Origin: DATNPH01 sp036703315 | Lineage (GTDB): Bacteria > Cyanobacteriota > Cyanobacteriia > Cyanobacteriales > Coleofasciculaceae | Direction of reading: 5' to 3' | Assembly (NCBI GenBank): GCA_036703315.1 | Contig: DATNPH010000118.1 | Location: forward strand, 1-64,000 | Length of the DNA stretch: 64,000 nucleotides | Shown here: positions 54,966 through 63,604 of the stretch, in pieces | Numbering within the stretch: the first letter of the stretch is position 1 | Layout of the letters: each line of letters starts with the position of its first letter | Position numbers and translations under genes: made by a program | Notes under the pieces: generated by a model | What the model saw: the letters and a program-made list of their open reading frames with translations, nothing else | What the model was told of the DNA's origin: nothing | Databases searched by the model: none

Positions 54966-57209
54966 ATGCACTCGAAGAAGGGATTACTTTTGTATAAACT
55001 ACTCGCCGTTAAGCCCACGGCTATGACGGGAGCTTTTAGTAGCTCTGAGAGTTTGGACCCCACTCCTTCGGAGAAGCAAGCTACGAACCTCCAGGCGGGT
55101 TTACAAAGCAGCTTCGTTTTGAGTGTGTCGGCTCCTGTCGATAAACCAGGAGGAACAAAGCGTTTATGTTGGAAACTCCTACTGCTGTATATAGGAATTG
55201 CTTGTACAGGTACCACAAGTGCATTGCTCTTTGAGAGTCGCTGCGCGAAGGCGGCAACTCCAACTTCTTTATCACAGGCAAGTGAGCCGACAGAACCGCT
55301 CAATAATAGTGAGAACCTTGACAGACAGGGGTTGGGGGTTGGGGGTTGGGGCTTAGAATTTCAGTCGCCATTTCAGTCGAGAGCAACCGAGTTGGATGTC
55401 CATTCCCTCTTGAGGGATAACAAGAGCAATGTTTTGGTTATGGAATCCCCTATTCTTCTTAGGGAAGGGTACTCCGACCTGTATCAAAAGACATTCCTAC
55501 AATCACAAAACCCATCCACTACTCCACCGATTACTCCGCCTGTCACGCCAGACAATTTACAACCCAATCCAAACCAAGAGCGCTTCCCGCCAACTCCCAT
55601 AACCCCAACCCCTCTAGCACCAGACTCACGACCATCAATTCAATCGCCGCCATCACCACCGACTCAACCGCCTCCAACCCCAGCACCACAACCAGCGCCT
55701 AATTCGCAGACTATTCAAGTCCAGAAAATCGAAGTTACGGGCAGTACTGTCTTTGGTTCCGACCAATTCAATCCAATCGTGCAACCCTACCAAGGGCGTT
55801 CCCTTACTGTGGAACAACTTAGAGAAGTCGCAGATAAAATCACCCAGCTTTACTTAGATCAGGGCTACATCACCTCTAGAGCCATTCTTGTAGACCAAGC
55901 AATTACCAACGGCACTGTACAAATTCGCGTTATAGAGGGGAGTTTGGAACAGATTCAAGTAGAGGGAACGAAACGATTAAATCCTGATTATGTTCGCAGT
56001 CGCATACAACTGGGTGCTGGGACGCCTATCAATACCGCTAAGTTGGAAGACCAATTGCGATTACTCAAAGCTGACCCTTTATTTGAGAATGTAGAAGCTA
56101 GCTTACGAGCGGGAACTGGCTTGGGAAAGAGCATTCTCATTGTTCGCGTCATCGAAGCGAATCCCTTTGAAGGTAGTGTCGGTGTTGACAACTTCTCACC
56201 ACCCAGTGTTGGTTCCGAACGATTGGGTATTACCGCACTCTATCGCAATCTGACCGGCAATGGAGATGCCATTGCTGGCTCCTATTACCATACAACCCGA
56301 GGTGGCGCTGATAATTTGGAATTTAGTTATCGGTTGCCAGTTAATTCCATGAACGGCGCTATACAGCTGAGAACCGCATTGACTTGGAATAAAATTGTCG
56401 ATCCGGAATTCCTTTTTTTGGGCCTTGAGGGGAATTCACAGTTGTATGAGATTTTTTTCCAACAGCCACTCGTGCGTACTCCCCGAGAAGAATTTGCTCT
56501 GTCGTTAGGTTTTACTTCCCAAGACAGTCAGTCTGTATCGAGTTTATTTCCCGAATTTTTCAGAATTCCTGGATCTGACGCTGAAGGCTTCACGAGGACA
56601 AGGGTATTTAGGTTTGGACAAGACTATGTGCGCCGTGATGTTACAGGCGCTTGGTCTTTGCGATCGCTTTTTAGTTTCGGTGTTGGTATTCTTGGTGCCA
56701 CGACTAATCCATCTCCTATTCCCGATGGTCGCTTTTTCAGCTGGTTAGGTCAGGTGCAGCGTGTCCAAATTCTTAATCAGAATAACCTGTTAATCCTCGG
56801 AGCCGACATACAACTAACGCCTGACAGCTTATTTCCTTCTCAACAATTTGTAATTGGCGGCGGTCAATCCTTACGGGGCTATCGGCAAAACATCCGAGCG
56901 GGCGACAATGGGATACGATTCTCAATGGAAGACCGCATCACTCTACAGCGTGACGAATCCGGTGCTGCCACTTTTCAGCTAGCTCCTTTCTTTGATGCGG
57001 GTTATGTCTGGAATGTGGAGGATAATCCGACCAACTCGTCTCTACCATCACAGCGGTTTCTAGCCGGTCTTGGATTTGGGATAATTTGGGAACCACAGCC
57101 ACGACTCAACATCCGCTTTGACTATGCCTATCCTTTGATTGACCTGAAAGATCGGGGTGAAAATGCTCAGGATCAGGGCATATACTTTAGTGTTCGCTAT
57201 CGATTTTAA
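54966..57209 (+). CDS. Two-partner secretion outer-membrane transporter (ShlB/FhaC type)
   Basis: ATG 54966 with upstream AAGGAG gives 747 residues. A long leader with an internal hydrophobic segment (KLLLLYIGIACTGTTSALLF) replaces a short signal peptide. A Pro-rich linker (about 170-250) precedes a POTRA domain (VQKIEVTGSTVFGSDQF, LREVADKITQLYLDQGYITS) and a second one (IQVEGTKRLNPDYVRSRI). A 16-strand-type barrel follows with FVIGGGQSLRGYRQN and a terminal Phe (YFSVRYRF). It should export a large TpsA adhesin or haemolysin, yet none is adjacent. A GGGGTTG tandem run encodes GLGVGGWGLE in the linker. Confidence 0.88.
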   Translation: MHSKKGLLLYKLLAVKPTAMTGAFSSSESLDPTPSEKQATNLQAGLQSSFVLSVSAPVDKPGGTKRLCWKLLLLYIGIACTGTTSALLFESRCAKAATPTSLSQASEPTEPLNNSENLDRQGLGVGGWGLEFQSPFQSRATELDVHSLLRDNKSNVLVMESPILLREGYSDLYQKTFLQSQNPSTTPPITPPVTPDNLQPNPNQERFPPTPITPTPLAPDSRPSIQSPPSPPTQPPPTPAPQPAPNSQTIQVQKIEVTGSTVFGSDQFNPIVQPYQGRSLTVEQLREVADKITQLYLDQGYITSRAILVDQAITNGTVQIRVIEGSLEQIQVEGTKRLNPDYVRSRIQLGAGTPINTAKLEDQLRLLKADPLFENVEASLRAGTGLGKSILIVRVIEANPFEGSVGVDNFSPPSVGSERLGITALYRNLTGNGDAIAGSYYHTTRGGADNLEFSYRLPVNSMNGAIQLRTALTWNKIVDPEFLFLGLEGNSQLYEIFFQQPLVRTPREEFALSLGFTSQDSQSVSSLFPEFFRIPGSDAEGFTRTRVFRFGQDYVRRDVTGAWSLRSLFSFGVGILGATTNPSPIPDGRFFSWLGQVQRVQILNQNNLLILGADIQLTPDSLFPSQQFVIGGGQSLRGYRQNIRAGDNGIRFSMEDRITLQRDESGAATFQLAPFFDAGYVWNVEDNPTNSSLPSQRFLAGLGFGIIWEPQPRLNIRFDYAYPLIDLKDRGENAQDQGIYFSVRYRF

Positions 57210-57234
57210 TAGTAAATAAAGATGAGGTCGCATC

Positions 57235-58125
57235 ATGACCCAGCGAGCGCTGTTGCTGGTAAATCGCCACTCTCGGCGCGGACACAAGACTCTCTCTCAA
57301 GTAGTCAGCCAGTTAGAAGCGCTAGGTTTTGAGCTATTTGAAGAGTCAACACAGAAACCTCAGCACTTATCGGATACTATCCGTAGTTATCGCGATCGCG
57401 TTGACTTAGTAATCATCGGGGGTGGCGATGGTACTCTCAATGCCGCCGTAGAGGGATTAGTGGACACTCAGCTTCCCTTAGGAATTCTGCCTTTGGGAAC
57501 CGCCAATGACCTCGCCCGCACCCTCGAAATTCCCCAGTCAATACCCCAAGCCTGCGAAATCATTGCTACAGGTAATACCCGACGAATTGACTTGGGCAAG
57601 GTTAATCATAAGCTCTTCTTTAATGTTGCCAGTCTAGGGTTAAGTGTCCAAATCACCAGGCAACTGGACAAAGAAGTTAAGCGCCGCTGGGGAGTCTTGG
57701 CTTATGCGGTTACAGCGCTGAAAGTCATTTGGAAAGCACGAGGCTTTACAGCAGAGATTCGTCTAGGCGAAGAGTCTATCCGTGTCAAAACTGTACAAAT
57801 TGCTGTAGGTAACGGACGATATTATGGTGGTGGCATGGCGGTGGCTGATGATGCTGCCATCAACGATCAGCGCTTAGATTTGTATAGCCTAGAATACGAC
57901 CACTGGTGGCAAATCCTTATGTTGTTACCAGCTATGTGGCGAGGAAAGCAAGCTAACTGGTCTGGTGTGCGTACCCTTGAGGGCAAAGAATTTGAAATTT
58001 ACACTCGCAGACCTCATCCGATCAATGCCGATGGTGAAATTGTGACCTATACCCCAGCTAAGTTTCGCCTTATCCCCCACGCTGTGGAAGTTTTCGTGCC
58101 CCAGTTACCTAGGATTACTGGTTAG
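57235..58125 (+). CDS. Diacylglycerol-kinase-like lipid kinase (YegS/DgkB family)
   Basis: 296 residues. The nucleotide-binding motifs are LVNRHSRRG, VIIGGGDGTLNAAVEGLVD and LGILPLGTANDLARTLEIP, all diagnostic of the DAGK catalytic domain. The C-terminal half carries VAVGNGRYYGGGMAVADDA-like sequence (AVGNGRYYGGGMAVADDA), DGRLD-type QRLDLYSLE and RPHPINADGE. Members phosphorylate diacylglycerol or related lipids at the membrane. It follows the TPS transporter by 25 bp and is probably co-transcribed. Confidence 0.93.
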   Translation: MTQRALLLVNRHSRRGHKTLSQVVSQLEALGFELFEESTQKPQHLSDTIRSYRDRVDLVIIGGGDGTLNAAVEGLVDTQLPLGILPLGTANDLARTLEIPQSIPQACEIIATGNTRRIDLGKVNHKLFFNVASLGLSVQITRQLDKEVKRRWGVLAYAVTALKVIWKARGFTAEIRLGEESIRVKTVQIAVGNGRYYGGGMAVADDAAINDQRLDLYSLEYDHWWQILMLLPAMWRGKQANWSGVRTLEGKEFEIYTRRPHPINADGEIVTYTPAKFRLIPHAVEVFVPQLPRITG

Positions 58126-58374
58126 GAATGATTCACAACAATTCAAGAGTAAACCTCTAACAGGTAGGGGTTTTAACCCTTGCCGGCTTGGCGGGCTGGT
58201 ACAACATCTCAGCCAATCTAAAATCCAAAGTCCAAACTCGGCTCAGTCAATCGAAACAAGATGCACTCAATTGCGTCTTTATCAATTCCGCGGCATGTTT
58301 GCCTTTGCAGGCGTGATATTCACCGAATCCTTGTATCTTGGTGTATTTGCGGTTAAACAAAATTTAATTACCCT

Positions 58375-59745
58375 ATGCTGCCGTTTTTGCCGATTTTTAC
58401 CTTTGCTCAAGCTATCCCATCGCCAGTTCCTTCACCGACACCCCCAACCGAAATAGTGCAGCCTCAACAAATACGTCCATTACCAGGGAAACTTGATGAT
58501 GTCCCGGTATTCAACAGTAACAACCCCGAAGTTGTACAAACCGAGGGTATTTTACTTTCTACTTTTCCTCCTGATGGCAAAAGTACCTCAGCCGCTCACT
58601 TAAATTTTCCGTTTCAAGGACGCTTTGACGTATTTGCCCACCATATTGCCAAACCACCCACGCCAGAAGATTTACGTACTCTCTACCAGGGAATTATCTT
58701 GTACAATCCTGGTTCCCAACCAGTAACAGTAGATATCTTGCAAGCCGCAAGTTACGTAAGTCAGCCAGATGCGCCGTTTATCGAGCTGCCGTCCTTCCTC
58801 AATAATGATTCCGGGACTGTGTACGCAGGTCCAGGTAGCCGTGCCATGAGTGACATTCTGCGAGGACTTCGGCAAGCCGATTTTCCTACTCAATTGCTGA
58901 TTCCACCAAGGCAAAGCAAAATGTTGCTGAACCTACCAATTGCCGTTCGACCTTTGCAACCACCGCTTAATGGTCGCTCAACGTTGATACGATTGCGCAG
59001 TGATGGCAAAGTCTATGCTGCCAGCCTTGCCCGGTATGCGCCTGTTGATTCTAATGGTAATGAACGTGCCCCCACCCTGGAAGAGTGGCAGCAGCTTTTA
59101 GATAAAGGTGAGTTAGCAGGACCACGCGAACGCCCCGCCAGCCCTCCTGATGCTCCCCTCACTCACTATGGTCGGGTTGCTGGTGTTGCCCAAGGTTCGC
59201 AGTGGAAAGCCCAGTTGGTTGATAGTCCAACTACTCAGCTTCTAAGCATTCCTCAGCCAGGACAAGCCTTTTCCTATGGACTTAGTACTCTGCATGGCGG
59301 CAGGATGGGCACGGGTCAGATTCAGAGTGCGCCAATGCTAGTCCGTTACCCAGAAAGCGCTTACTTTGCTCATGGTAACTACGGCATACAATATAGCCTC
59401 ACCTTGCCACTGATTAATCCAACCAATAATACCCAATCTGTAACTCTCGCTATCCAAACGGCTCTCAAAGAAGACCAGCCGCAAGGAGGGTTACGGTTTT
59501 TGGAACCTCCAGCCAAGCAAGTGTTCTTTCGAGGTACTGTGCAAATCCGCTACAAAGACGATGAGGGTTTGCCCCGTACTCACTACTGGCACTTAGTACA
59601 ACGACGTGGTCAACAAGGTGAACCATTGGTAACACTGAAGATGCCGCCACGTAACCAACGTCTAGTGCAGGTAGACTTTCTTTACCCTCCAGACGCCACA
59701 CCACCCCAAGTTTTAACGATTAAAACCTTAGAACCATCTCCTTAA
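58375..59745 (+). CDS. DUF3370 protein, first of a tandem pair
   Basis: 456 residues, cyanobacterial DUF3370. A short hydrophobic start (MLPFLPIFTFAQA) acts as a signal peptide, followed by a Pro/Thr spacer. The body carries PLPGKLDDVPVFNSNNPEVV, TEGILLSTFPPDGKS, FAHHIAKPPTPEDLRTLYQG, YAGPGSRAMSDILRGL, HYGRVAGVAQGSQWKA and the C-terminal HLVQRRGQQGEPLVTLKMPP. Likely periplasmic or surface exposed. Function unknown. It has a paralogue 266 bp downstream. Confidence 0.87.
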   Translation: MLPFLPIFTFAQAIPSPVPSPTPPTEIVQPQQIRPLPGKLDDVPVFNSNNPEVVQTEGILLSTFPPDGKSTSAAHLNFPFQGRFDVFAHHIAKPPTPEDLRTLYQGIILYNPGSQPVTVDILQAASYVSQPDAPFIELPSFLNNDSGTVYAGPGSRAMSDILRGLRQADFPTQLLIPPRQSKMLLNLPIAVRPLQPPLNGRSTLIRLRSDGKVYAASLARYAPVDSNGNERAPTLEEWQQLLDKGELAGPRERPASPPDAPLTHYGRVAGVAQGSQWKAQLVDSPTTQLLSIPQPGQAFSYGLSTLHGGRMGTGQIQSAPMLVRYPESAYFAHGNYGIQYSLTLPLINPTNNTQSVTLAIQTALKEDQPQGGLRFLEPPAKQVFFRGTVQIRYKDDEGLPRTHYWHLVQRRGQQGEPLVTLKMPPRNQRLVQVDFLYPPDATPPQVLTIKTLEPSP

Positions 59746-60010
59746 CTGTATTGCCTTAGCTAGGAGCATCAGCACTGCCTCACTAGAGTCATATCGGAGA
59801 AAATGCTGCTCCCTATGGGGAAAGGGCAATTTCTAGAACGGCTCTAAGACGTAGTATTATGATTCGGCAGTTTTGGGAATAGGTCTAGAGCTAATCGCCC
59901 AGCTGCTGCTTAACTAAACTGAAGACCCAATCGGTGAACAGGATGTACTCAGCGGAACTTTCGCCCTACTCTTGTTGCCTGTGTGTGAGCTAAACCAAGT
60001 TTGTCATTTC

Positions 60011-61429
60011 ATGCTGCCTTTATTGCCAATCTCCCTTGCTCAATTCCCCTTACCGACGCCTACTCCGACACCCTTCCCAATGCAGGAAGTCGTGGTTCAA
60101 CCTCAAGAGATACGTGCGTTACCCGGGCAGCTCGATAAAGTACTAATGTTTAACAGCAATAGCCCTGAAGTTGTAAAGACAGAAGGAATTTTGCTTTCCA
60201 CCTTTCCGCCTAGCGGTAAAGCCGTTCCACGCGCTCACTTAAATTTTCCACTGGTCGGAAGCTTTAATCTGTTTGCTCATCACATTGCTAGAGGCAATAA
60301 GCCCAACGATTGGCGACCTATCTATCTAGGAGTGATTGTTTATAATCCGGGACTCCGTCCAGTAACGTTGGATATTTTACAGGCGGTGAGCTATGCCACT
60401 AACCCAGATGCACCGTTTGTCGAGTTACCACCCTACCTAGACAATGCTTCGAGTACGGTCTACTCAGGACCCGGTTCACGGGTGATGAATGATATCTTGC
60501 GAGGGGTTCATCAATCAGATTTCCCTTCCCAGATGGTGATTTTGCCCAAGCAGAGCAAGATGTTGTTGAATTTACCGATATTCCTTGGGAATGCTCGGAC
60601 TACGTTTATGCGACTGCGGAGTAATGAACCCGTCTATATGGCGAGTTTAGCGATGGTTGCTCCTCTCAATCCCCCTCCTGATATTGAGTACGACCCAGAG
60701 GAGCCCTTCTCTCTTTTGATTCCTCCCCCTCTCCCTTATCGGGAACCAATGCTGGAAGAATGGCAGAAGGTACTAAATAGTGGTAATTTAGCTGTACCAC
60801 GCGATCGCCCGCCCACACTCTCAATCCAGAAAAGTAGTGAAATGATCTACGGTCGCGTTGCTGGTGTGGCTCAAGGTTCGGAATGGCGAACTGAGGTGGT
60901 AGATAGTCCAAGCGCGGGAACTCTGAGTATTCCTGAGCGAGGCAAAGCTTTTTCTTACCCGATTAGTACCTTCACTAGGGTTACATTAGGTACCAATCAG
61001 GTTCAGAGCGCTCCTCTACTGGTACGCTATCCAGATACAGCCGATAGCGCTCATGGGAACTATGCGGTTCGTTATAGCCTCACGTTGCCCCTAGTCAACA
61101 ACACAAAGGAGCGTCAAACGGTGGCTGTATCTATCCAGACGCCTCTCAAACAAGACGATAGCGCCAATGGATTGCGGTTTCTGCAACCACCGGGTCAGCA
61201 AATATTCTTCCGGGGAACTGTCCAAATCAGCTACAACGACGAAAAAGGTCTTCCCCAAACTCGCTATGTACATCTAGTACAACGACGCGGTCAGCAGGGA
61301 AACCCTCTGGTGATGCTTAATATGCAACCACGCGATCGCCGACTGGTAAAGGTAGACTTTCTCTACCCGCCAGATGCCCTACCGCCGCAGGTTTTGACGA
61401 TTAAGACCTCAGAGCGATCGCCTGAATGA
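60011..61429 (+). CDS. DUF3370 protein, second of a tandem pair
   Basis: 472 residues from ATG 60011 (MLPLLPISLAQFPLPTPTPT), matching the start of the upstream paralogue; the frame extends 13 codons further. The same landmarks recur: QEIRALPGQLDKVLMFNSN, TEGILLSTFPPSGKA, FAHHIARGNKPNDWRPIYLG, YSGPGSRVMNDILRGV, YGRVAGVAQGSEWRTEVVD and HLVQRRGQQGNPLVMLNMQP. A 20-residue Pro/Glu-rich insertion (PPPDIEYDPEEPFSLLIPPP) distinguishes it. A local duplication is clear. Function unknown. Confidence 0.87.
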   Translation: MLPLLPISLAQFPLPTPTPTPFPMQEVVVQPQEIRALPGQLDKVLMFNSNSPEVVKTEGILLSTFPPSGKAVPRAHLNFPLVGSFNLFAHHIARGNKPNDWRPIYLGVIVYNPGLRPVTLDILQAVSYATNPDAPFVELPPYLDNASSTVYSGPGSRVMNDILRGVHQSDFPSQMVILPKQSKMLLNLPIFLGNARTTFMRLRSNEPVYMASLAMVAPLNPPPDIEYDPEEPFSLLIPPPLPYREPMLEEWQKVLNSGNLAVPRDRPPTLSIQKSSEMIYGRVAGVAQGSEWRTEVVDSPSAGTLSIPERGKAFSYPISTFTRVTLGTNQVQSAPLLVRYPDTADSAHGNYAVRYSLTLPLVNNTKERQTVAVSIQTPLKQDDSANGLRFLQPPGQQIFFRGTVQISYNDEKGLPQTRYVHLVQRRGQQGNPLVMLNMQPRDRRLVKVDFLYPPDALPPQVLTIKTSERSPE

Positions 61430-61483
61430 AACTCAATAAACCTACAAGCCTCTCACCTTTTATAGGGGTAGAGTGTTAAAAGC

Positions 61484-61512
61484 TTGACAAATGCTAGCTC
61501 AAGCCCTATTAT
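61484..61512 (+). promoter_or_regulatory. Consensus sigma-70 promoter of the riboswitch transcript
   Basis: TTGACA (61484-61489), a 17-bp spacer and TATTAT (61507-61512). Transcription would start near 61519, just before the c-di-AMP aptamer. This is the clearest promoter in the window. Confidence 0.8.
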
Positions 61513-61519
61513 AGGAGCC

Positions 61520-61695
61520 AAGTTAAAGTGGGTAGCCTAATCTTAACTGGCAAACTTAATCCTTTCAGTTCAGTAGTCAAAAGCCAGATTAAGAGCGGAG
61601 GAACCAAATTTTGGGGCGAATCTATACCTAGTACAGAGAGACACCTTCCAGTCTTAGCCCGTCAGCTAACTCCGTCGGCAATGGGAGGAGCACCA
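61520..61695 (+). promoter_or_regulatory. c-di-AMP riboswitch (ydaO/yuaA leader)
   Basis: Two conserved blocks of the ydaO/yuaA class are present in the right order: GGAGGAACCAAATTTTGGGG with CGAATCT (61597-61622) and CCCGTCAGCTAACTCCGTCG with GC (61658-61679). Between them lies a variable segment. Upstream, AATCTTAACTGG and AACTTAATCC may form the first helices. These RNAs bind cyclic di-AMP, usually turning genes off when it rises. In other bacteria they control potassium and osmolyte transport and cell-wall hydrolases. The transcript should run into the small gene at 61831. A 63-codon frame through this element is spurious. Confidence 0.88.
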
Positions 61696-61741
61696 AAGAC
61701 ACAAGCTTATTTTATTTAAGCCGTAGTCGTTGAGGTCTCCT

Positions 61742-61785
61742 CAGTAGAATTTTACTGGAAAACAACTTCCAGTAAAATTCTACTG
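61742..61785 (+). promoter_or_regulatory. Perfect 19-bp hairpin in the riboswitch leader
   Basis: CAGTAGAATTTTACTGGAA (61742-61760) is followed by AACAAC and its exact reverse complement (61767-61785). Each arm is itself nearly palindromic (AGTAGAATTTTACT). It lies between the aptamer and the gene, so it may be the expression platform, though no T tract follows. A dimeric operator or small mobile repeat is also possible. Confidence 0.6.
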
Positions 61786-61830
61786 CCTGACCCACCTCGT
61801 AAACCGTAAAGATTACCAGAGGTTAAGGCG

Positions 61831-62052
61831 ATGATGACTTACAAACAATGGGATCTGCTCACAACTGAAGAATTGAACGGTATTGCTGTTGACTACATTG
61901 ACCCTGAAGGGAAAACCTACAGTGAACCTTTCTGTTTCTACACGCTTGAGGAGGCATTAGACTATGCCAAGATGCGCATCGATCAATCAATCCGTTCAAA
62001 ATCGTTGCAGCATCAAGGAGCTGAAGCCGTTCAATCAAGAGTGATAAGTTAG
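61831..62052 (+). CDS. Small protein under c-di-AMP riboswitch control
   Basis: 73 residues from ATG 61831 (ATG 61834 also possible), with GGTTAAGG upstream. The product is soluble: WDLLTTEELNGIAVDYIDPE, KTYSEPFCFYTLEEALDYAK and MRIDQSIRSKSLQ. I do not recognise a family. Its acidic helix-rich character would suit a small regulator or inhibitor, but that is a guess. It is the first gene after the riboswitch and has no co-directional partner until yjbQ, 500 bp further on. Confidence 0.65.
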   Translation: MMTYKQWDLLTTEELNGIAVDYIDPEGKTYSEPFCFYTLEEALDYAKMRIDQSIRSKSLQHQGAEAVQSRVIS

Positions 62053-62558
62053 GCAAAGGACTTGCCTGCCGTGCTTCTTGAGAAAGAGCGTATCTCTCTT
62101 AATCAGAAGCTCGGCTTCTCCACGGCTTATTGGTAAATATCAAGTTGCATTCAGTCGTGATATTAGTTGTGTTGCGTTGGATGCATTAAAACGTTCAAAC
62201 GTTAACTTTCTAACGAAGAACGAAAACACTGTTTTTGACGCTGACTCTTTCGATAGCAGAACGAACAGTTGGCATCGCGCTTTTTCTACACAGTAGGACA
62301 AGTTTTCTCCCTCTTATCTTAGGGATTGTCTCTCTCTCCCAACTTCTCAATAGCTACGCAAAGAGCATCGAAGCAGCATAGATGCTCAGTAGCAGTATGC
62401 ATCTACGGCTAAGCTCAATTACATAAGCCTAACTGCGGTGGTTCTAGAAGGAATCATCGCAGTTTGCTGCATTTTGCACATGTTCATGGAGTATCTTGCA
62501 AAAGCCACCTTCAATCAGTGACGATAACGTCAGCCGAGAAAGTAATGTAGCTTAAATC
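62053..62558. other. 506-bp intergenic region with a 13-bp hairpin
   Basis: A 72-codon plus-strand frame at 62078-62296 has no ribosome-binding site and no family resemblance. At 62431-62464 AACTGCGGTGGTT pairs with AATCATCGCAGTT through 13 consecutive pairs, two of them G-U, around an 8-base loop. A moderately T-rich stretch follows, so it could be a terminator before yjbQ. Confidence 0.5.
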
Positions 62559-62975
62559 ATGGTTCATCAGGAGCAAATCGATCTTTCCACAAGCCGTCAT
62601 GGGGATATGCATGACATTACGGATGAAGTCAATGCGATCGTCAAGGACTCTGGCATTAAGACAGGAATAGCTCATATCTTCAATATTGGTAGTACAGGAG
62701 CAGTTGGCACCGTTGAGTTTGAGCCAGGATTGCAACGCGACTTACCTGAACTTTTAAATAAGCTGATTCCACCAAGTCGAGAATACGGACATGAGCAGAT
62801 GTGGCACGATGGTAACGGACATTCTCATCTGCAAGCGACATGGCTTGGTCCTTCACTAACCGTGCCTGTGCAAAATGGAAAGCTAGAGTTAGGGACTTGG
62901 CAACAAATTTTCCACCTCGAATGTGACATCAAACCACGTCAACGAAGAATTGTTGTGACCATTTATGGGGAGTAA
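62559..62975 (+). CDS. yjbQ: YjbQ family protein (UPF0047)
   Basis: 138 residues, full family length. Landmarks are the HDITDEVNAIVKDSGIKTGI block (given here as DITDEVNAIVKDSGIKTGI), NIGSTGAVGTVEFEPGL, NGHSHLQATWLGPSLTVPV and the C-terminal GTWQQIFHLECDIKPRQRRI. The His and Asp residues of the small metal- or phosphate-binding pocket are present. Some members have thiamin-phosphate synthase activity in complementation tests, but the physiological role is unclear. Stand-alone gene, convergent with the acetyltransferase. Confidence 0.94.
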   Translation: MVHQEQIDLSTSRHGDMHDITDEVNAIVKDSGIKTGIAHIFNIGSTGAVGTVEFEPGLQRDLPELLNKLIPPSREYGHEQMWHDGNGHSHLQATWLGPSLTVPVQNGKLELGTWQQIFHLECDIKPRQRRIVVTIYGE

Positions 62976-63001
62976 CGCCTTCGCCTAGGAGTTTACCATG
63001 A

Positions 63002-63604
63002 CTACTTTGATGAGTAGCGTTGCTCATCTACTCCTTCATGAATCTCTGTTGTCATGTAATCTCTTTTTAAGAGAGAGAATATCTTCAAATCATGGAACTG
63101 TCCTTTCCAAATCCCGTATTCTCTCAAAAGTCCTTCCTCTAAAAAACCTAATTTTTTTAATAAGTTAATTGAAGCTATATTTTCTACCATAACCATGCCT
63201 TCAATGCGATTGAACTCTAGATTCTGAAATCCCCACCTAATGACTGCCCTTAATGCTTCTGTCATAATGCCCTGACGCCAGTAGGTTTCGATAAGTTCGT
63301 ATCCTATTTCTGCCTGAAAGCAGTTCCTAATGCTATAACCACAAGAACCGATGATGACATTGTCGTCTTTTCTGGCAATTCCCCAGCGAATTCCCTGTTT
63401 ATTCTTAAAACGCTCTGCACGGCGATAGATTAGGAACTTGGCTTGCTCCATGTTTGTAACCGTTTCTATGTCATGATACTTGGTCACAGCCTCCGAAGCA
63501 AAAATCTGAAAAATGGCTGAGGCATCAGATAATGTTGTTTCTCTCAACATCAAATTTTCAGTTTCCAATACCGGAAACTTAGTGAATAAATTATTTGTAT
63601 TCAT
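63002..63604 (-). CDS. GNAT-family N-acetyltransferase (RimJ/RimL-like)
   Basis: 200 residues. The acetyl-CoA fold is visible: LETENLMLRETTLSDASAIF, WGIARKDDNVIIGSCGYSIR, AEIGYELIETYWRQGIMTEA (the Q/RxxGxG/A region is RQGIMTEA), LEFNRIEGMVMVENIASINL and LLKKLGFLEEGLLREYG. The RimJ/RimL group acetylates ribosomal-protein N-termini or small amines. The substrate cannot be inferred. The coding region is AT-rich relative to neighbours. Confidence 0.92.
   Translation of the reverse strand: MNTNNLFTKFPVLETENLMLRETTLSDASAIFQIFASEAVTKYHDIETVTNMEQAKFLIYRRAERFKNKQGIRWGIARKDDNVIIGSCGYSIRNCFQAEIGYELIETYWRQGIMTEALRAVIRWGFQNLEFNRIEGMVMVENIASINLLKKLGFLEEGLLREYGIWKGQFHDLKIFSLLKRDYMTTEIHEGVDEQRYSSK

Noticed and set aside
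61528..61719. 63-codon plus-strand reading frame
   Set aside because: It runs through the c-di-AMP riboswitch aptamer; the base pattern is explained by the RNA motif, and the frame starts with GTG and lacks a ribosome-binding site.
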